Shown here: piece by piece, positions 48,665 through 61,439 of the stretch
Layout: every line of letters begins with the position of its first letter
Position numbering within the stretch: the stretch's first letter is position 1
From: Macrotis lagotis
Lineage: Eukaryota > Chordata > Mammalia > Peramelemorphia > Peramelidae
Assembly: GCF_037893015.1 (NCBI RefSeq)
Contig: NC_133665.1
Coordinates: forward strand, 103,507,937-103,571,936
Direction: 5' to 3'
Length of the DNA: 64,000 nt
The notes under the pieces: model-generated
The model's input: only the letters and a program-made list of their open reading frames with translations
Databases searched by the model: none
Told to the model about the DNA's origin: nothing
Made by a program: the position numbers and the translations under genes

Positions 48665-48900
48665 ATCTGCATGGATAATAATAATAATTAGCATTTTTGG
48701 AGTGTTTGAAATATGTTCTCAATTGATTCTCACAACAATACTCTGAATTAGTTCCATTATTATCAACCTCATTTTACAGATAAAGAAACTGAGGCTGAGA
48801 GTGGCTAAATGACTTTTCTAAGAATAAACGCTTGAGGCAGGGTTTGAGATAAGGTCTTTTTGACTCCAGGGCTAGTGCACTACCCTCTCCCACGACCCAA
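48665..48900 (-). repeat. MIR SINE
   Basis: Reverse orientation: cattttacagataaagaaac, tgaggctgagagtggc, gactccagggctagtgcact. Confidence 0.7.
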
Positions 48901-48944
48901 TTGAATAGAGGACTCCACACCAATGAAATCAGAAGTTGAATTTT

Positions 48945-49365
48945 CAAAAGTATATTAGAAAGGTACAGAATGCTATAGGAAATCAAAGAAGAAAGTCATG
49001 ACTGACTGGGTTTGTGGGATGGGCTGGGAAGATAACATCTGAGTTGAACTTTAAAAAGTGGCTAGGACTTTGGCAGGTAAAGAGGAGGAAAGAAGTTATA
49101 TCTACTAAGCATGTGGAATTGGTAGCCCAAAGGCAAGGAAGGAAAAAATTGAGGACATTTGAGAGAATAACTAAAATCAATTTGGCTGCAGTGAGAGAGT
49201 GAGTGGAAGAGATATGAGATACACCTGGAAAGGCAGGGTAATGTCAGACAGTGGAGGGCATTAAAAACTAGGTTTAGGAATCTGAATTTTACCCAGAAGA
49301 AGAAGGAGCCCCTGAAAAGTTTTGAGCAAAGGAATGGAATAACCAGATTTTCATTGACAGAAATG
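48945..49365 (-). repeat. L2 LINE fragment
   Basis: Antisense L2: tgagttgaactttaaaaagt, cagacagtggagggcattaa, ttttgagcaaaggaatggaa. Confidence 0.6.
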
Positions 49366-49522
49366 TCCCCTACCCCTGTCTCACCCAGAATGTCCATGTG
49401 GTTCTAATTTCATAGACAAGGATGGAAAATTCACTTGCCCTATTACAGGCCTCTCAACCCTTGGTCAAATCTTAGATGACCAGAGAGGAGGTTAATGCTA
49501 TCCTGGATTCCTTTTTTTAAAA

Positions 49523-49664
49523 AAATTTATTTAAGGCAATGGGGTTAAGTGACTTGTCCAAGGTCACACCAGCAGGTAGTTATTAAGAGTCTGAGGTTGG
49601 ATTTGAACTCAGGTCCTCCTGACTCCAGGGCTGGTGCTCAATTCATTGTGCCACCTGGCTGCCC
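49523..49664 (-). repeat. Marsupial CORE-SINE with target-site duplication
   Basis: Reverse orientation: tttaaggcaatggggttaag to gccacctggctgccc. Flanked by ttcctttttttaaaa at 49508-49522 and 49665-49679. Confidence 0.9.
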
Positions 49665-50039
49665 TTCCTTTTTTTAAAATTTACTTTTGCTATGCTATCT
49701 TATGAAGATCTGTATTGATGGAGTGAGTGGCTACACACATGTGAACTAATGAGATACTGGAATTTTTTCATTATTGAAATATTGGAATTAAAAAAATTCA
49801 GTCATTTCCAGTCATGTTTGACTCCCTTTGTCTCCTAGTTTGATACTCTATCTCCTGAAATGCTTAGCAGCTTGGCATCCTGGATTCTTGAGGTATGTCA
49901 ACTAAGCATCAGACACTCTCATTCCATTGACTGAGCAGGGGAAGATGCTACCCTATCCCTCCTGAGATGCTCCATGCTAACAAGATTCAGCTGCCTGGGA
50001 ATGGAGGTGTGTAGTAGAGTAGTTAGCCCACGGATCCAT

Positions 50040-50150
50040 GTGATATTTTTATCAAAATGGTCAAAGGCATTGGAAGTCCTGACAGGCTTATCAAATTTGC
50101 AGATGACTCATAACCAGTAAGGCTAGATAACACATTGATAAGATTCAGAA
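50040..50150 (+). repeat. L3/CR1-type LINE scrap
   Basis: ggcttatcaaatttgcagat, gactc is the FADD coding area of CR1-like LINEs. Confidence 0.45.
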
Positions 50151-50189
50151 AAAACTCCCTTAAGACAATAACAAAAAAATGAACCTGCT

Positions 50190-50700
50190 CGGTGTTGGAG
50201 GGGCTATGAAAAGACAGGTGCACTATCACACTATTGATGGAGCTATGAATTGGCCCAACTATTCTATAAAGTTATTTAGAATTATACTAAAAAAAAGTAA
50301 TTATAATGTCCTTAATTCTTTGACCTAGAGATTCTACTGCTAGGCATATACCCTATGAACATCAAAGACAGAAAACAAGAATGTATGCCAAAACATTCAA
50401 GGCATTTGTGATAATAACGTAGATGCCTATCAACTGAAAATGATTAATCAAAGTAGAGATCACAAAGAACACTGAGTTATAAGATTTGATAGTTAAGAAT
50501 TCAGAGAAGCACGGGAAGACTTAAGGAACTGATGTAGGGGAAAGTAAATACTAGAAAGTAAATACATAATGTCTAAATGGAAAAAACCAAACAAACCCAA
50601 ACCCTGAAACTGAATTATAATGATCAATTTTATCTCCACATAAAAGTTGAAAAATGATCTTCCCTACATTCTTTAAGGACAGGAGTGTTTGTAAGTATGA
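50190..50700 (+). repeat. Old L1 3' region
   Basis: tttgacctagagattctact, gctaggcatataccctatga, aagacttaaggaactgatgt follow L1 ORF2 end and 3' UTR order. Full of stops. Confidence 0.65.
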
Positions 50701-50879
50701 ACTTAGCCTATACACTCAAACCCAGTTACTTGGTTTTGTTGAAAAGTCTTTTTTCCCTTATGTTCTTTAAATTTTTTTTTTTGCTAGAAAGATTATGTTT
50801 GGTGAGGAAGGGGAAGATATAAAAACAAAAAGACAGTTTCAAGTTTATTTTAAATCCATAGTTTGATGTTATCAGTAAG

Positions 50880-51620
50880 ACCATGGATTTCTCTCAAGAT
50901 ACACAGGAACAAAAGATCTAAAAAGTTAGAACAAGCCCAATTGAGTAAGATGAAAACATAATAGAAATGTATCTGGTGGATTGGATTCAAAATTTATTTT
51001 CACAAGTACAGTATGGGAGAGACATGACTACCTAGCTATTTGTTTTTTAAAGGGGGGGGGTTAGAGGATTACAAAATCAATATGAGTCAATATGGTGTTA
51101 CAAAATGAGAAAATGAAGGCAATCCAGGGCTGAGGGGATAGTATCCAGGATTAGGGAAGAGACGGTGCCTCAGCACTCCAATATGATCGGATCAGATCTA
51201 GTGTATTGTGTTCATTTTAGGAAGGAAATTTACAAGATGTGGAACATGAAGAGGGAGACCAGGATGGTCCAAGATCTTGTCATCGTGCCATGTGAGAATT
51301 GGTCAAAGGAACTAAGCATGTTTAGCCCAGAGAAGTTGGGAGAACAAAGTACATTTTCTTCAGATATTTGAAGGGCTGACAGCTTGGTGCTGGAGGGTTG
51401 GACTAGGAGCAATGAGTGAAAGCTGCAAAACAGCGAATTTTAGTGTGATTTCAGAAAACACTTTATAACAATGAGATCTGATCCACAGTGGAATGGGCTG
51501 CCTCGGGAGGTCATGGATTGATTGGTCCCTCCTCAAAGCAAAGTCTGGATGATCCCTTGTTGGGATATTACAGGAAGGATTCCTTTTGGTATATTTGCTT
51601 TCCTATATTGGTATATTGGT
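50880..51620 (+). repeat. L3/CR1-type LINE 3' region
   Basis: ttttaggaaggaaatttaca, gagggagaccaggatggtcc, ggaactaagcatgtttagcc, cagatatttgaagggctgac, gtggaatgggctgcctcggg, aggtcatgg follow the L3 C-terminal coding region closely. A 68-codon frame at 51165-51371 is part of it. Confidence 0.75.
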
Positions 51621-51624
51621 ACAA

Positions 51625-51915
51625 GAGGCAGCTAGGTGGCACAGGAGGAAAGGAGTTCAAATCTAACCTCTGACACTAGCTGTGTGACTTTGAGCAAGTC
51701 ACTTCACCCTGACTGCCTCACATCCAGGGCCATCTCCAGTGTCCTGGTTCCTATCTGGACCCAGATGCTCTAGAGGAGAAACTGAGTCTGGTGACTTAGT
51801 GCAGCATCCCCTCACTCAAATCCAATTCATGTGCTCGACATGGCACCACCTCCCTGATGTCATGGTCTTCAAGAATGAAGGACATACTGGTGCATACCAA
51901 TGGCCTCTGAGCTCC
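51625..51915 (+). repeat. MAR1-like CORE-SINE
   Basis: Plus orientation: gaggcagctaggtggcacag, agctgtgtgactttgagcaa, cagggccatctccagtgtcc, gacatggcaccacctccctg, gatgtcatggtcttc. Partner of 54705-55025; a core deletion removes part of the head. Confidence 0.8.
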
Positions 51916-52609
51916 CTTCCAACTTGGAGACTTGGCAATCAATTCTGTGAATGGGATTGGATGCTCATCACATGGAAAGAGAACTCTAAAGAATCACAGG
52001 ATTCAGACTAATCCTATTTCTTCAATGGATGGACTTACATGTGACCTTGGACAAGCAAGCCACTTGATTTCCTCATGGGTTACACGAGACCATTGGAATA
52101 GATGACTTCTAGGGCCTTTCCAATTTTAAATCTATGATGCTATAATAATTGGAAAGCAGTTAGCTATCAAACCAGGAGGGGAGGTACTGGCAGTGTGGTA
52201 TATGGAATGAGCACAGATCTGGAGGTAAAAGTTCTTTGTGTGAGTGCTATTTCTAGGATGTACAAACTTTGTGATCTCAAACATCCTATCTAGCTGCACT
52301 GGACCATCTCTGGAGTCTGAGACTCAGTGAGTCTACAAAAGTCAGATAAAAAGAAAAACCCAGACCCTTAGAGATAGAAGGAATCTTACCAAATCCAACT
52401 TGTGCTTGGTAGGAATCTTTTCTATGATATTCCTGGCAATGGCATGGTGCCTAGTCTGTTTGGGGACAACTTAGATTGTTGGGAAGTTTTTCTTTGCATC
52501 ATACAAACCTAAATTCATCTTTTTGCAGCGTCCATTCATCTGATCTCCTCAATCCTGTATTCTGGAGTAAAGTAAGAGAATAATCCTCTTTCATGAAAAA
52601 TCCTCACAC

Positions 52610-52610
52610 C

Positions 52611-52697
<87 letters not shown>
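52610..52697. repeat. (GA)n microsatellite
   Basis: About 40 pure ga units at 52616-52696, then gaca variants. Confidence 0.95.
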
Positions 52698-52701
<4 letters not shown>

Positions 52702-52849
52702 GAGACAGACAGAGAGAGACAGAGACAAAGACAAGAAAATATTTGCCTACAAGGAGCAGTTCTCCCTTTGGCAGTTAGTTCTCCCTGACAGGAAATCCCT
52801 TCTGTCTCCTTTCTCTACTGGGACTGGAGAGTTTCATTGTGATTTCATT

Positions 52850-53330
52850 TCTAGGGGGAAGAAGGAAAGAAATTGTTGATCTAAGGAAGAGGGGGAAGAG
52901 AGGTAGAATCAGGGAAGGTAATGTCTTCAGGCAACACTGGGATCTTTGACCTTTGGGGAGTAGAGATGAATGGCAAGAGGAGGGGGTATTTCATAAAGAG
53001 ATGAGAGTTCAGCTAGATGGCAAAAATGTTTTGTCCTTCAGTAAGGGCACTCTAGGTGGGGGAATAACTTGAGCCAAGGCAGGGAGAGGTCGAAATAAGT
53101 ACAAAAGTGTGCAAAAGGGAGGAGCCTTTTTTTGCAGGGGAAAAAAGGATGCATTTGAGAAGAGTTGGCTCCTTGGAAGGCCTTGAATGCCAAATTGCCA
53201 AGCATATTGATGTTCAACATCCCACTATTTGGGTGGGGGGGCTTGAGGTTAGGGGAGAGGGGAAAAAAGATCAGGACAAGAGGGCACAGTTAATCTATTT
53301 TATAAAACATTTCTTAGTGCCTAATTCAGA
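52850..53330 (-). repeat. L2 LINE fragment
   Basis: Antisense L2: cagctagatggcaaaaatgt, cttgagccaaggcagggaga, ttggaaggccttgaatgcca. Confidence 0.55.
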
Positions 53331-53564
53331 CCCTCCTGACTAACAAAGACTGGGAGGAGGCCAGAGACCATTTCCCTCCAGCTTTTCTCTTAAAAGCCAT
53401 TTTAAAAAATGCAGTCAGCTCTTGGAAACTCAGAAGAAATCAAATGAAAACCATCTGCTTACCCATCTATCTGGTTGTGGTACAATGTCCCTTCAAGGGG
53501 ACACTTCAGTTCATGTGCTTCAACTACTTGCCCAAACCTAACTTCAAATCCCAGAATGTCTTAA

Positions 53565-53890
53565 TTCTAAGGGACCTCAGAGGCTACATGGTACAATCTT
53601 TTGTCATTTTACTGACACTAAGATCTAGAGAAGAGCCTTGCCTGAGGCCACAGGGATAGAAAAGAGAAAAAACATTTATAAGTTCATAAAGATGATCTCA
53701 ATTGAGTCTGATAACGCCCCCCCCAGAGGTGGGTGCTGTTAATATCTCCATTTTAGAGGTGAAGAAACAGAAGCAGAGGGTAGGAGAGTAAATCAGGGTC
53801 ACACAACTATCAAGGTTTTGACTAGATGGGACCTCGAGTTTTTCTGCTTGGGCAGTAGCACTCCATCCACTCACTGTAAAACCACTTGCC
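53565..53890 (-). repeat. Two MIR remnants
   Basis: Reverse MIR pieces at 53565-53660 (cctgaggccacagggatag) and 53670-53890 (cattttagaggtgaagaaac, agggtcacacaactat). Confidence 0.55.
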
Positions 53891-54129
53891 CCTTTTAAGT
53901 TTCCTTTCTCCAAACCCTCATGGATGACTTTTTTTGATGAATTGTCACAAAATGTTTTATATTATCAATAATGATAACTGACCCTTCCCCTCCTTCAGCC
54001 CCCCCCCCTCCCAGTAGAAGGTGAGCTCTGCAGGGCAAGATTATCACAGAATTCAATACCTTAGAGAATTATGAAACAAAATAGTCCAGGGTGAGTTCTT
54101 GACTCTATCAAACTGGATACTAGTGTTGC

Positions 54130-54700
54130 TTTTCCACCATTCATCATTTTCTTCTTGTTATGAAGTGGAATTTTAAAGTTGATTTAATTTGAATTACTCT
54201 AATTCTTAATGATTTGGAGTATATTTAAAAATTGTTTTTGACAGTTTGAATTTCTGCCTTTTCATGTTTTTACTATTTACTATAGAGAATGGCTCTTAAG
54301 GTTAATAAATTTGAATACATCCCTTATATCTTGAAAAAAAAACCTTTATTGGGGCAGCTAGGCATTGCAGTGGATAGAGCACTGGCCCTGGAGTCAGGAG
54401 GACCTGAGTTCAAATCAGACCTCAGATACTGAATAATCACCAACAGTAGGACTTTGGCAAATCACTTGACATCATTGCCTTAAAGGAAAAAACCCCACCA
54501 AAAAACATCTTTATCAGAGAAACTTTCCAGTTATGTCTTTTAATTTTTATATTACATTTGTAAAATCAAAAGTGTTTATCTTTTGCGATCTTATCATTTG
54601 CTTAGTCACAAAGCACTTCTGTCCATGAACAGGTAATTTATTCCTTATGATGACATTTTTTATCTGTCATATTTCCATTTGAAACTTTATCTTGATATAT
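54130..54700 (-). repeat. Old L1 fragment interrupted by a SINE
   Basis: Bases 54130-54345 and 54510-54700 are AT-rich sequence resembling the antisense L1 region at 57300-57560 (aatttgaattactctaattc, ttaatgatttggagtatatt). A CORE-SINE at 54353-54500 (gggcagctaggcattgcagt to catcattgccttaaag) separates them. Confidence 0.5.
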
Positions 54701-54704
54701 GGAA

Positions 54705-55025
54705 TTAGAACTGATAAGTGGTGCAGTAGATAGAGCACTGTCCTTGGAGTCAGAAGAACGAAGGTTCAAATCTAACCTCAGATACTTGCTATTTACTAGC
54801 TGTGTGACCTTGGGCAAGTCACTTAGCCCTGATTGCCTCCAACCCAGGACCATCTCCATTCATCCTGATCCATATCTGGTCACTGGACTCTAATGGCTCT
54901 GGAGAAGAAAGTGAGACTGTGATTCAGCACAAATCACTCAAATCCAATTCATATGCTGGTCATGGCATCACCTCCCTGATGTCAGGGTCTTCTTCCAAAA
55001 CAAAGGACAAACATCATCAGTGCTT
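54705..55025 (+). repeat. MAR1-like CORE-SINE, full length
   Basis: Plus orientation: ctgataagtggtgcagtaga, agctgtgtgaccttgggcaa, ctccaacccaggaccatctc, gatccatatctggtcactgg, catggcatcacctccctgat, aaaggacaaacatcatc. Confidence 0.85.
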
Positions 55026-55029
55026 TTTT

Positions 55030-56450
55030 GGAATGAGGTGCTAGTCTCCTCCCCTTTATGGTCAACCTCCTGGAGAATTGGTGTCTCCAACATTCTCTCC
55101 TCTCACTCTTTGGAGTTTGGCTTCCACCTCATCATTCTATGGAAACTGCTCCCTCTAGAGTTACCAACGATCTTAGTTGCTAAACCTAATTACCATTTTT
55201 CAAATCCCATCTTTCTTGACCTCTCTGCAGGCTTGACACCTTGTTCACCATCTTCTCAATACTTTTCTCTAGATTTTTTGTGACACTGCTTTCTCATTTT
55301 CCCTATTTATCTTTTTTCCTTTTTGTTTTTTTTAGGTTTTTGCAAGGCAATAGGGTTAAGTAGCTTGCCCAAGGCCACACAGCTAGGTAATCATTAAGTG
55401 TCTGCGGCAGGATTTGAACTCAGGTTCTCCTGACTCCAGGGCCAGTGCTGTATCCACTGCTCCACCTAGCTGCCCCCCTTCTGTTTATCTTGCTCACTTC
55501 CCAGTCTTTGTTGGATCTTTGTCCAAATAATGCCTATCATCCATCAATGTTTCCCAGGATTCTGTCCTGGACCCTTGACTCCCTTGATATAATATTTTGC
55601 TTGGTGACCTCAGTTCCTATGGATTCAATGATCAGATTTCTATGCTGCTAATTCTCAGATGTTTATCCAGCTCTAACTTCTCTCCTGAGCTCTGATTTCC
55701 CATCTCCAACTTCCTACCAGATGCGTCGCAAACTGTAGATATCTTAACTCAAATTCCAAAATGAAAATCATTTGTCCAAACCCTTCCCACTTCTTAAATT
55801 CCCCAGTAGTGTCCAGGGTACCACCATCCTCATTACCTACACACTGTCATCCTTAAATTCTCTCCCTTCCAATTAACAAGTTGTCAAAGTGCTGTTGATT
55901 AATCTTTATGACATCTCTTATCTTCTCTGACACTGTCACCACTCTAGTGAGGACCCTCAACACCTTATACCTGTACAATTGTAATAAATTGCTGGTCTCC
56001 CTTGCCTCACCTCTCCCTACTCCTCTCCATCTTCCTGGAGGACAAGTCCCTACGTTAAACTCTCTATTCAATTCAAGTGGTTTCTTATTGCTTCCAGACT
56101 CAAAAAATCCTGTTTGGCTTTTGAAGCCCTTTATAACCTTATCAGTCTTCTATACCTTTCTCCCTGCCCCCCCCCCCCCCCAGTCACTAGCCTTAACTTT
56201 TCCCTTTCACTGGTTGTTTGACAAACTTGGAACTCTCCCAATTTCCACTTTCTGGCTTCCTTCAAGTTTCAATTAGAGTCCCCCCCCCCCCCAACCTTTC
56301 TCATGTTTAAATCTTAGTGCTTTCCTTAGAAGATTCTCTATCTGTCTAAATCTTGTTTGTACATGGCATACATGTTCTCTTCATCAGACTGTAAACTCCC
56401 TGAGAGCAAGGATCAATTTTTGCCTTTGCCTCCCTTACATTTGACAGTAA
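55030..56450 (+). repeat. L2 LINE, long coding-strand segment, interrupted by a SINE
   Basis: Plus L2 including ggaattctgtcctggaccct-like sequence at 55553 (the PQGSVLGP area of the reverse transcriptase), ctcagatgtttatccagctc, and the terminus tagtaaataaatatatata. A reverse CORE-SINE (55325-55476) splits it, with tttatctt on each flank. Two poly(C) runs at 56166 and 56280. Confidence 0.75.
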
Positions 56451-56744
56451 ATAAATATATATAAAACCCAGTTTCTAGCCTGCAGTCAGGTTTTTGGCAA
56501 ATATTCCTAAGTAAATGGAGCCTTGGGGTTTATCATGTTATTGCCTCTGAAAGTTATGTACCTAATCTTTTAATAAATAGTATCAAAATGATTTAAAAAT
56601 TTTTTAAACATTTTTAAGGTTTTGAGTTCCAAATTCTATCCTTCCTGAGATGCTAAGCATTCAGATGTATCCGTGCAATTTTATAAAACTCAAAAGAAAA
56701 AAAAAGTAAGTGAAAAGTATGTTTCAGTCTGTATTCAAGCACTA

Positions 56745-58165
56745 TCAGTTTTTTTTTTTTTCTGGAGATGGATACCATGCTTCATCATTAGTCCTTCAGG
56801 ATTGTCTTGGATCATTGTATTGCAGAGAATAGCTAAGTCTTCATGGAACAATATTGCTGCTACTGTGTACAACTTTCTCCTGGTTCTGCTCACTTCATTT
56901 TGCATCAATTCATGTAAGTCTTTCCAAGTTTTTCTGCTATCATCCTGCTTTGTCATTTTTTTATAGCACAATAATATTCCATTACAATCATATACCACAG
57001 CTTGTTCAGTCATTCCCCAACTGATGGGCATCCCTTTGATTTCCAATTTTTACCATCACAAAGAATTTCTGTATTTTTGTACAAAGAGGACCCTTCCCCC
57101 CTCTTTTTCTAAAATGATCTCATTGGGATATAGTCATAGCAGTCGTATTGCTGAATCAAAGGAAATGAGCACTTTTATAGCCTTTTGAGCATAGTTCCAA
57201 ATTGTTCACCAGAATGGCTGGATCAAGTTCACAACTCCAATAGTACATGAATGTCCCAGTTTTACCATTATCACCTCCAACATCTAACATTTTCCTTTTT
57301 TGTCATATTAGCCATTCCGATAAGTTTAAGGTGGTACCTCAGAGTTGTTTTAATTTGCATCTCTCTGATCAATGATTTAGAACATTTTTAAAAATATAAC
57401 TAGAGATAGCATTGATTTGTCTGAAAACCGTTCAGATCCTTTCACCATTTACCAAGTGGGGAATGACTTGTATTTTTACAAGTTTTACTCCATTCTCTAT
57501 ATATTTGTGAAATGAGGTCTTTATCAGATACTTGTTAAAATATTTTCCCGTTTTGTTTCCCTTATAATTTTGGTTGCAAAAGCTTAATATAACCAAAATT
57601 ATCTTTTTTACATTTTAATGTCTTATAGATCTTCTTTGGTTCTAAATTTTCCCCTTATCCATACATCTGACAGATAAATATTCCATGCTCTCTTAATCTG
57701 TTTATAGAATCACCTTTTATGTGTAAATAATAAATCCATCAAATAATTTGATTATTGTTTGAGATTTGGTGCTGATAAGCAACCTTCCTTCCCTTTTCTT
57801 CTTAACCCCTTCCCGTCTTTTAATTACCCTTGAGAAGGGGCAGCTAGGTGGCACAGTGGATAAAGCACCAGCCCTGGAGTCAGGAGTTACCTGGGTTCAA
57901 ATCTGGTCTCAGACACTTAATAATTACCTAGCTGTGTGGCTTTCGGCAAGCCACTTAACCCCATTTGCCTTGCAACCCCCCCCAAAAAAAATATGTATTA
58001 ATTACCCTTGAGACCCTTGACCTTTGTTTCTTCACAAAAATCAGTTTTTTCAGTTCTGCATTTTTTTGGGAATATGATTGGCACAGCATTGAATAAATTA
58101 ATTTAGGTAGTATTTTCATTTTTATATTAACTATCTCTACTTAACTATTTTCTGTTAGAGGAATT
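56745..58165 (-). repeat. L1 3' region, antisense, interrupted by a SINE
   Basis: Antisense L1: ttctcctggttctgctcact, tcattttgcatcaattcatg, attgctgaatcaaaggaaat, ttaaggtggtacctcagagt, tttaatttgcatctctctga. The minus frame at 56735-57046 is a remnant of the L1 terminal region. The SINE at 57836-57997 interrupts it. Confidence 0.75.
57836..57997 (+). repeat. Marsupial CORE-SINE with 16-base target-site duplication
   Basis: Plus orientation from aggggcagctaggtggcaca to ttgcctt and poly(C/A). Flanked by ttaattacccttgaga at 57820-57835 and 57998-58013. Confidence 0.95.
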
Positions 58166-58259
58166 TAATAGGTTTCACAAGAGTTAAAGCTGGAAACCTT
58201 GGAGATTATCTTGTCCAACCCTTTCATTTTAGAGAAAACAGGTTTAGGAAATTGCCTTT

Positions 58260-58620
58260 AGCAGAGGTCTCCAAAATTTTTGATAGGTGCAATCCTATTA
58301 TTAAAAAAAATCTCGAATCTGCACTTGTTTCTACATATTTCAAAGTTAAATCCACAAACCACTTTGGCAATGATTAATGTATACTGATTCTTATGCATAA
58401 ATCAACATGAGAAAATATTTTATCTTGCAAATTATTAATAATGCTACCAAGTAGGGGTGATATAAGCAAACCTCTACTTTAGCTAAATCACTTCAGCAGC
58501 TGGCTGGAGGATGGACTGGAGCTGGGAAGTGACTTGAAGAAAGAACAATTAGGAGGGTTGTAATAGTCCAGAGGAGAGATAAGAGCCTAAACTAGGGAAG
58601 AAAAAGGTAACAATTGACAA
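58260..58620. repeat. Possible DNA-transposon remnant, then L2 fragment
   Basis: Bases 58263-58475 begin gaggtctccaaaatttttga and resemble a MITE start. Bases 58480-58620 are antisense L2 (gctggaggatggactggagc, ttgtaatagtccagag). Confidence 0.4.
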
Positions 58621-59369
58621 AATTTGGATGGTACCCTTAAACCTTTAAAGACAAATAATAAAATCTTTAATGCAGATTATAACTCACCCATCCTTGCTCA
58701 TCCCATGGGTCACTGTCCCACCTGGCTATTGACTCTTAGCGTCTACCCTCACTTAACTCACTGTCAGCCTAGGGGCACCTATGGGGATCTGAACAAGAGT
58801 GTTTGCACTCCAGAGAGAAGGGTAATTTTCCAGTTACTATGTAACCTCTGGAGTATCTCAGTGGAGACTAGGTTAGAACTACTTAGAGAGAGCCCACAGA
58901 GGGCAGAAAGGGGGCAGTTGAAAGCTTACAAAGTCACAGAATGAATCCAGGGGAGGAATACAACTTTGGAGAAAGGTCACATTCCACCCTTTCCAGTAGT
59001 GGGGCTTATCTTCCCATCCTCCTACTGGATGACCCTGCCCACCCCTGTGAAGGCCACCAGAGTGACTAGTTTTTCCTGTTTTCTACCATTTGGCTCTAAC
59101 CTGCTGTTGGGTCTGTATTTTATTCTGCTCCCTTTCACACCCTTTCCAATGGCTTAGGTGATCTATTTGAACACTCCTGCATTTACAGCACTGTTCAAAA
59201 ATGCCCACTCATCTCTGTATGGTGAAGCCTTTTACAAAGATTTTCTATCCCCAAACCCAGATCCTTCCTCAAATGGTCCAGGGGCTTGCCCTTATGACCA
59301 CCCCATGTCCTTCCAAGGATCTCTCTCCTTGAGAGCACATAGAAGGCACACTACTTGGGTATGAAGAGG

Positions 59370-59565
59370 TGTAGTGGATAGAAAATGATGGAAATGGAGC
59401 TAGGCAGATGAGTTCAAATTGACTTAACCTCTGGTTCCTTCATCTGACAAATTAGGGTTGTGGTACCACAACCTTACAAGGTTGTTTGGAAGGTTAAATG
59501 AGATCAAAAAAGAGCTTTATAAATGTCATGAGTATTAGTAGAGATCAGGAATTATCTAACTTAAA
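59370..59565 (+). repeat. MIR SINE
   Basis: Plus orientation: gaggtgtagtggatagaaaa, acaaggttgtttggaaggtt, aaatgagatcaaaa. Confidence 0.6.
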
Positions 59566-60124
59566 TAATTCTTTTTATAGATGAGTCTTGGATCATAGGC
59601 TCTAAAAACTGAAAACAAGTGATCAAAGTGGACGTGTTCAGGTGTCCTGATTTTTATGTACAAGTTCTTTCCATTACACTATATTATTTCTTATTTGGCA
59701 AAGAGATTTAGAGTATAGATCCCTTGGAGGTAGCCCTATATGGTTCTCTTCCTTGATCTGGCTCTCACCAAGTCAGTCCCTTCCCACAGTTTGAATCACT
59801 TACCAAGATTACTGAAGAACCCCTTTCTTCAATGATTTTTTTCTTTCTCTATTCAACATTAATGATCTCTCGGCAGAAATAATTTTTTTGGATTCCCACC
59901 TTCTGCAATCACTCATTAATATAGTTTCCAGATCTAAGCCTTGGCACATTCAATTGTTTGAAATACTGTCCATTCCAATGTACTACTTCTGTGAAAATAT
60001 TGTATAACAATGTCATGCAATCAATTAAGAAGCTGGATATCTGTTAAGGATATCACAAGCATGCACTTATAAAACAACAATACTGCATCATCAGAGAATT
60101 TCCCTAATTGGTTTCCTGGTGACT

Positions 60125-60395
60125 ACACTCTGGAGTCAGTCACTGGTTCAAATCCCAGTTCTGCCAACACTTAAAGCACATATAATCTTGGGTAAGTCAG
60201 AATTCTCAGGTCTGTTTTCTTGCTTGTAAAAAGGAGGAAGAGGCAGCTAGGAGGTGCAGTGGATAGAGCATGGGCCCTGAAGTCAGGAGGACCTGAGTTC
60301 AAATCCAACCTCAGACACTTAATAATTACCTAGCTGTGTGGCCTTGGGCAACCACTTAACCCCATTGCCTTGCAGAAAAAAAAAAAGAGGAACTG
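60125..60395 (+). repeat. MIR interrupted by a CORE-SINE
   Basis: MIR at 60125-60240 (ggttcaaatcccagttctgc, tttcttgcttgtaaaaagg). The CORE-SINE at 60242-60390 (gcagctaggaggtgcagtgg to cattgccttgcag, poly(A)) is inserted at its A-rich part; aaaaggagga and aaaagaggaa flank it. Confidence 0.8.
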
Positions 60396-60399
60396 ATTT

Positions 60400-61400
60400 T
60401 TTCCTAGTATGAGTCTAACCATTCCCTAACCATGAGTGACTGGGTTAAAATTATTTGGCCTGCTCACCTTTGTTTGGAAAACTGAGCAAATCATTAATTT
60501 TCTAGAAAATCTTACTTTAGAATATTGTATTTAGCAGATCATGACTCAAATCTCCTTCAGTACTGAGAAGACAAAGTTAATTATGCTTGCCTGAAAATCA
60601 ATATCTTGTGGACACTAACAATAACTTCACAACCCCTCTTCACTTCTCTGGAGACTTAAGTCTGCCTGTTTCGTGAGGAAAAAAGGGGAGTGACTAATGG
60701 GATCCTAGTGGAAACCCAAGATCTAATTTCCTGACTCACTCAGATCCCATTAGAATAGGAAAGTACACCTTGACCTGGCCACACAATCCTATTTAGAAGC
60801 AGCCAATAAGAAAGCAGTCTCAGGATGTGGACCCAGGACCCTGGTCCATAAATCACAGAAGGGACTTTCCTTAGAGCAGTGCCTACACACTACGCTTACT
60901 AGTTGTCCTTGGATGAACTTAAGTTGAGCTAACTTAAATTTCTTTATCATATATTAATACCTCCCTAAGTGAGCTTTTCTATATACATGCTCCCCCATGA
61001 GCAGTTCCACCAAAGCTACACAACCCCTTTGTAGCAACAAACTCCTCCCTGTACTGCAAAATCAACATATCCTGTTAGAAACACAGGACTTCTTGCTCTA
61101 TAAATGCCCCTAGTTTTATTCAGCCCACCACCCCACCACCCTTGGGGGGCAGAGTCCACTAGGAAATGCGACACACACACACCCATACCCATAAATGCCC
61201 CTTCCTTCACTTGGAGACAGGCTGCAAGTCATAATTCTTTAGAGACTACCCTGCGAAAGACTCTAATTGCTCATGAATACAAGCTTGAAAACAGAGGGTT
61301 AACTATGCTCTCTTTAAGCAAAAACATTACTAGAGATGGGATGTTACTTTCTCCTATCCACTGACCAAAGGAAGGATGGCAAGAAGGGATTCTAGCCATA
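60400..61400. other. Unclassified region with LTR-like signals
   Basis: About 1 kb of sequence I cannot assign. It has a CCAAT-like motif (gccaataagaaag near 60803), a TATA-like motif (ctataaatgcccc near 61098) and a small aca microsatellite. No long frame. Confidence 0.3.
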
Positions 61401-61439
61401 TAATTTATCTTTACATCTCCTTTTGGCAAATCCATTTTG

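Noticed and set aside
51165..51371. A 68-codon frame resembling a reverse-transcriptase end
   Set aside because: Fragment of an L3/CR1 LINE with stops on both sides; annotated as repeat.
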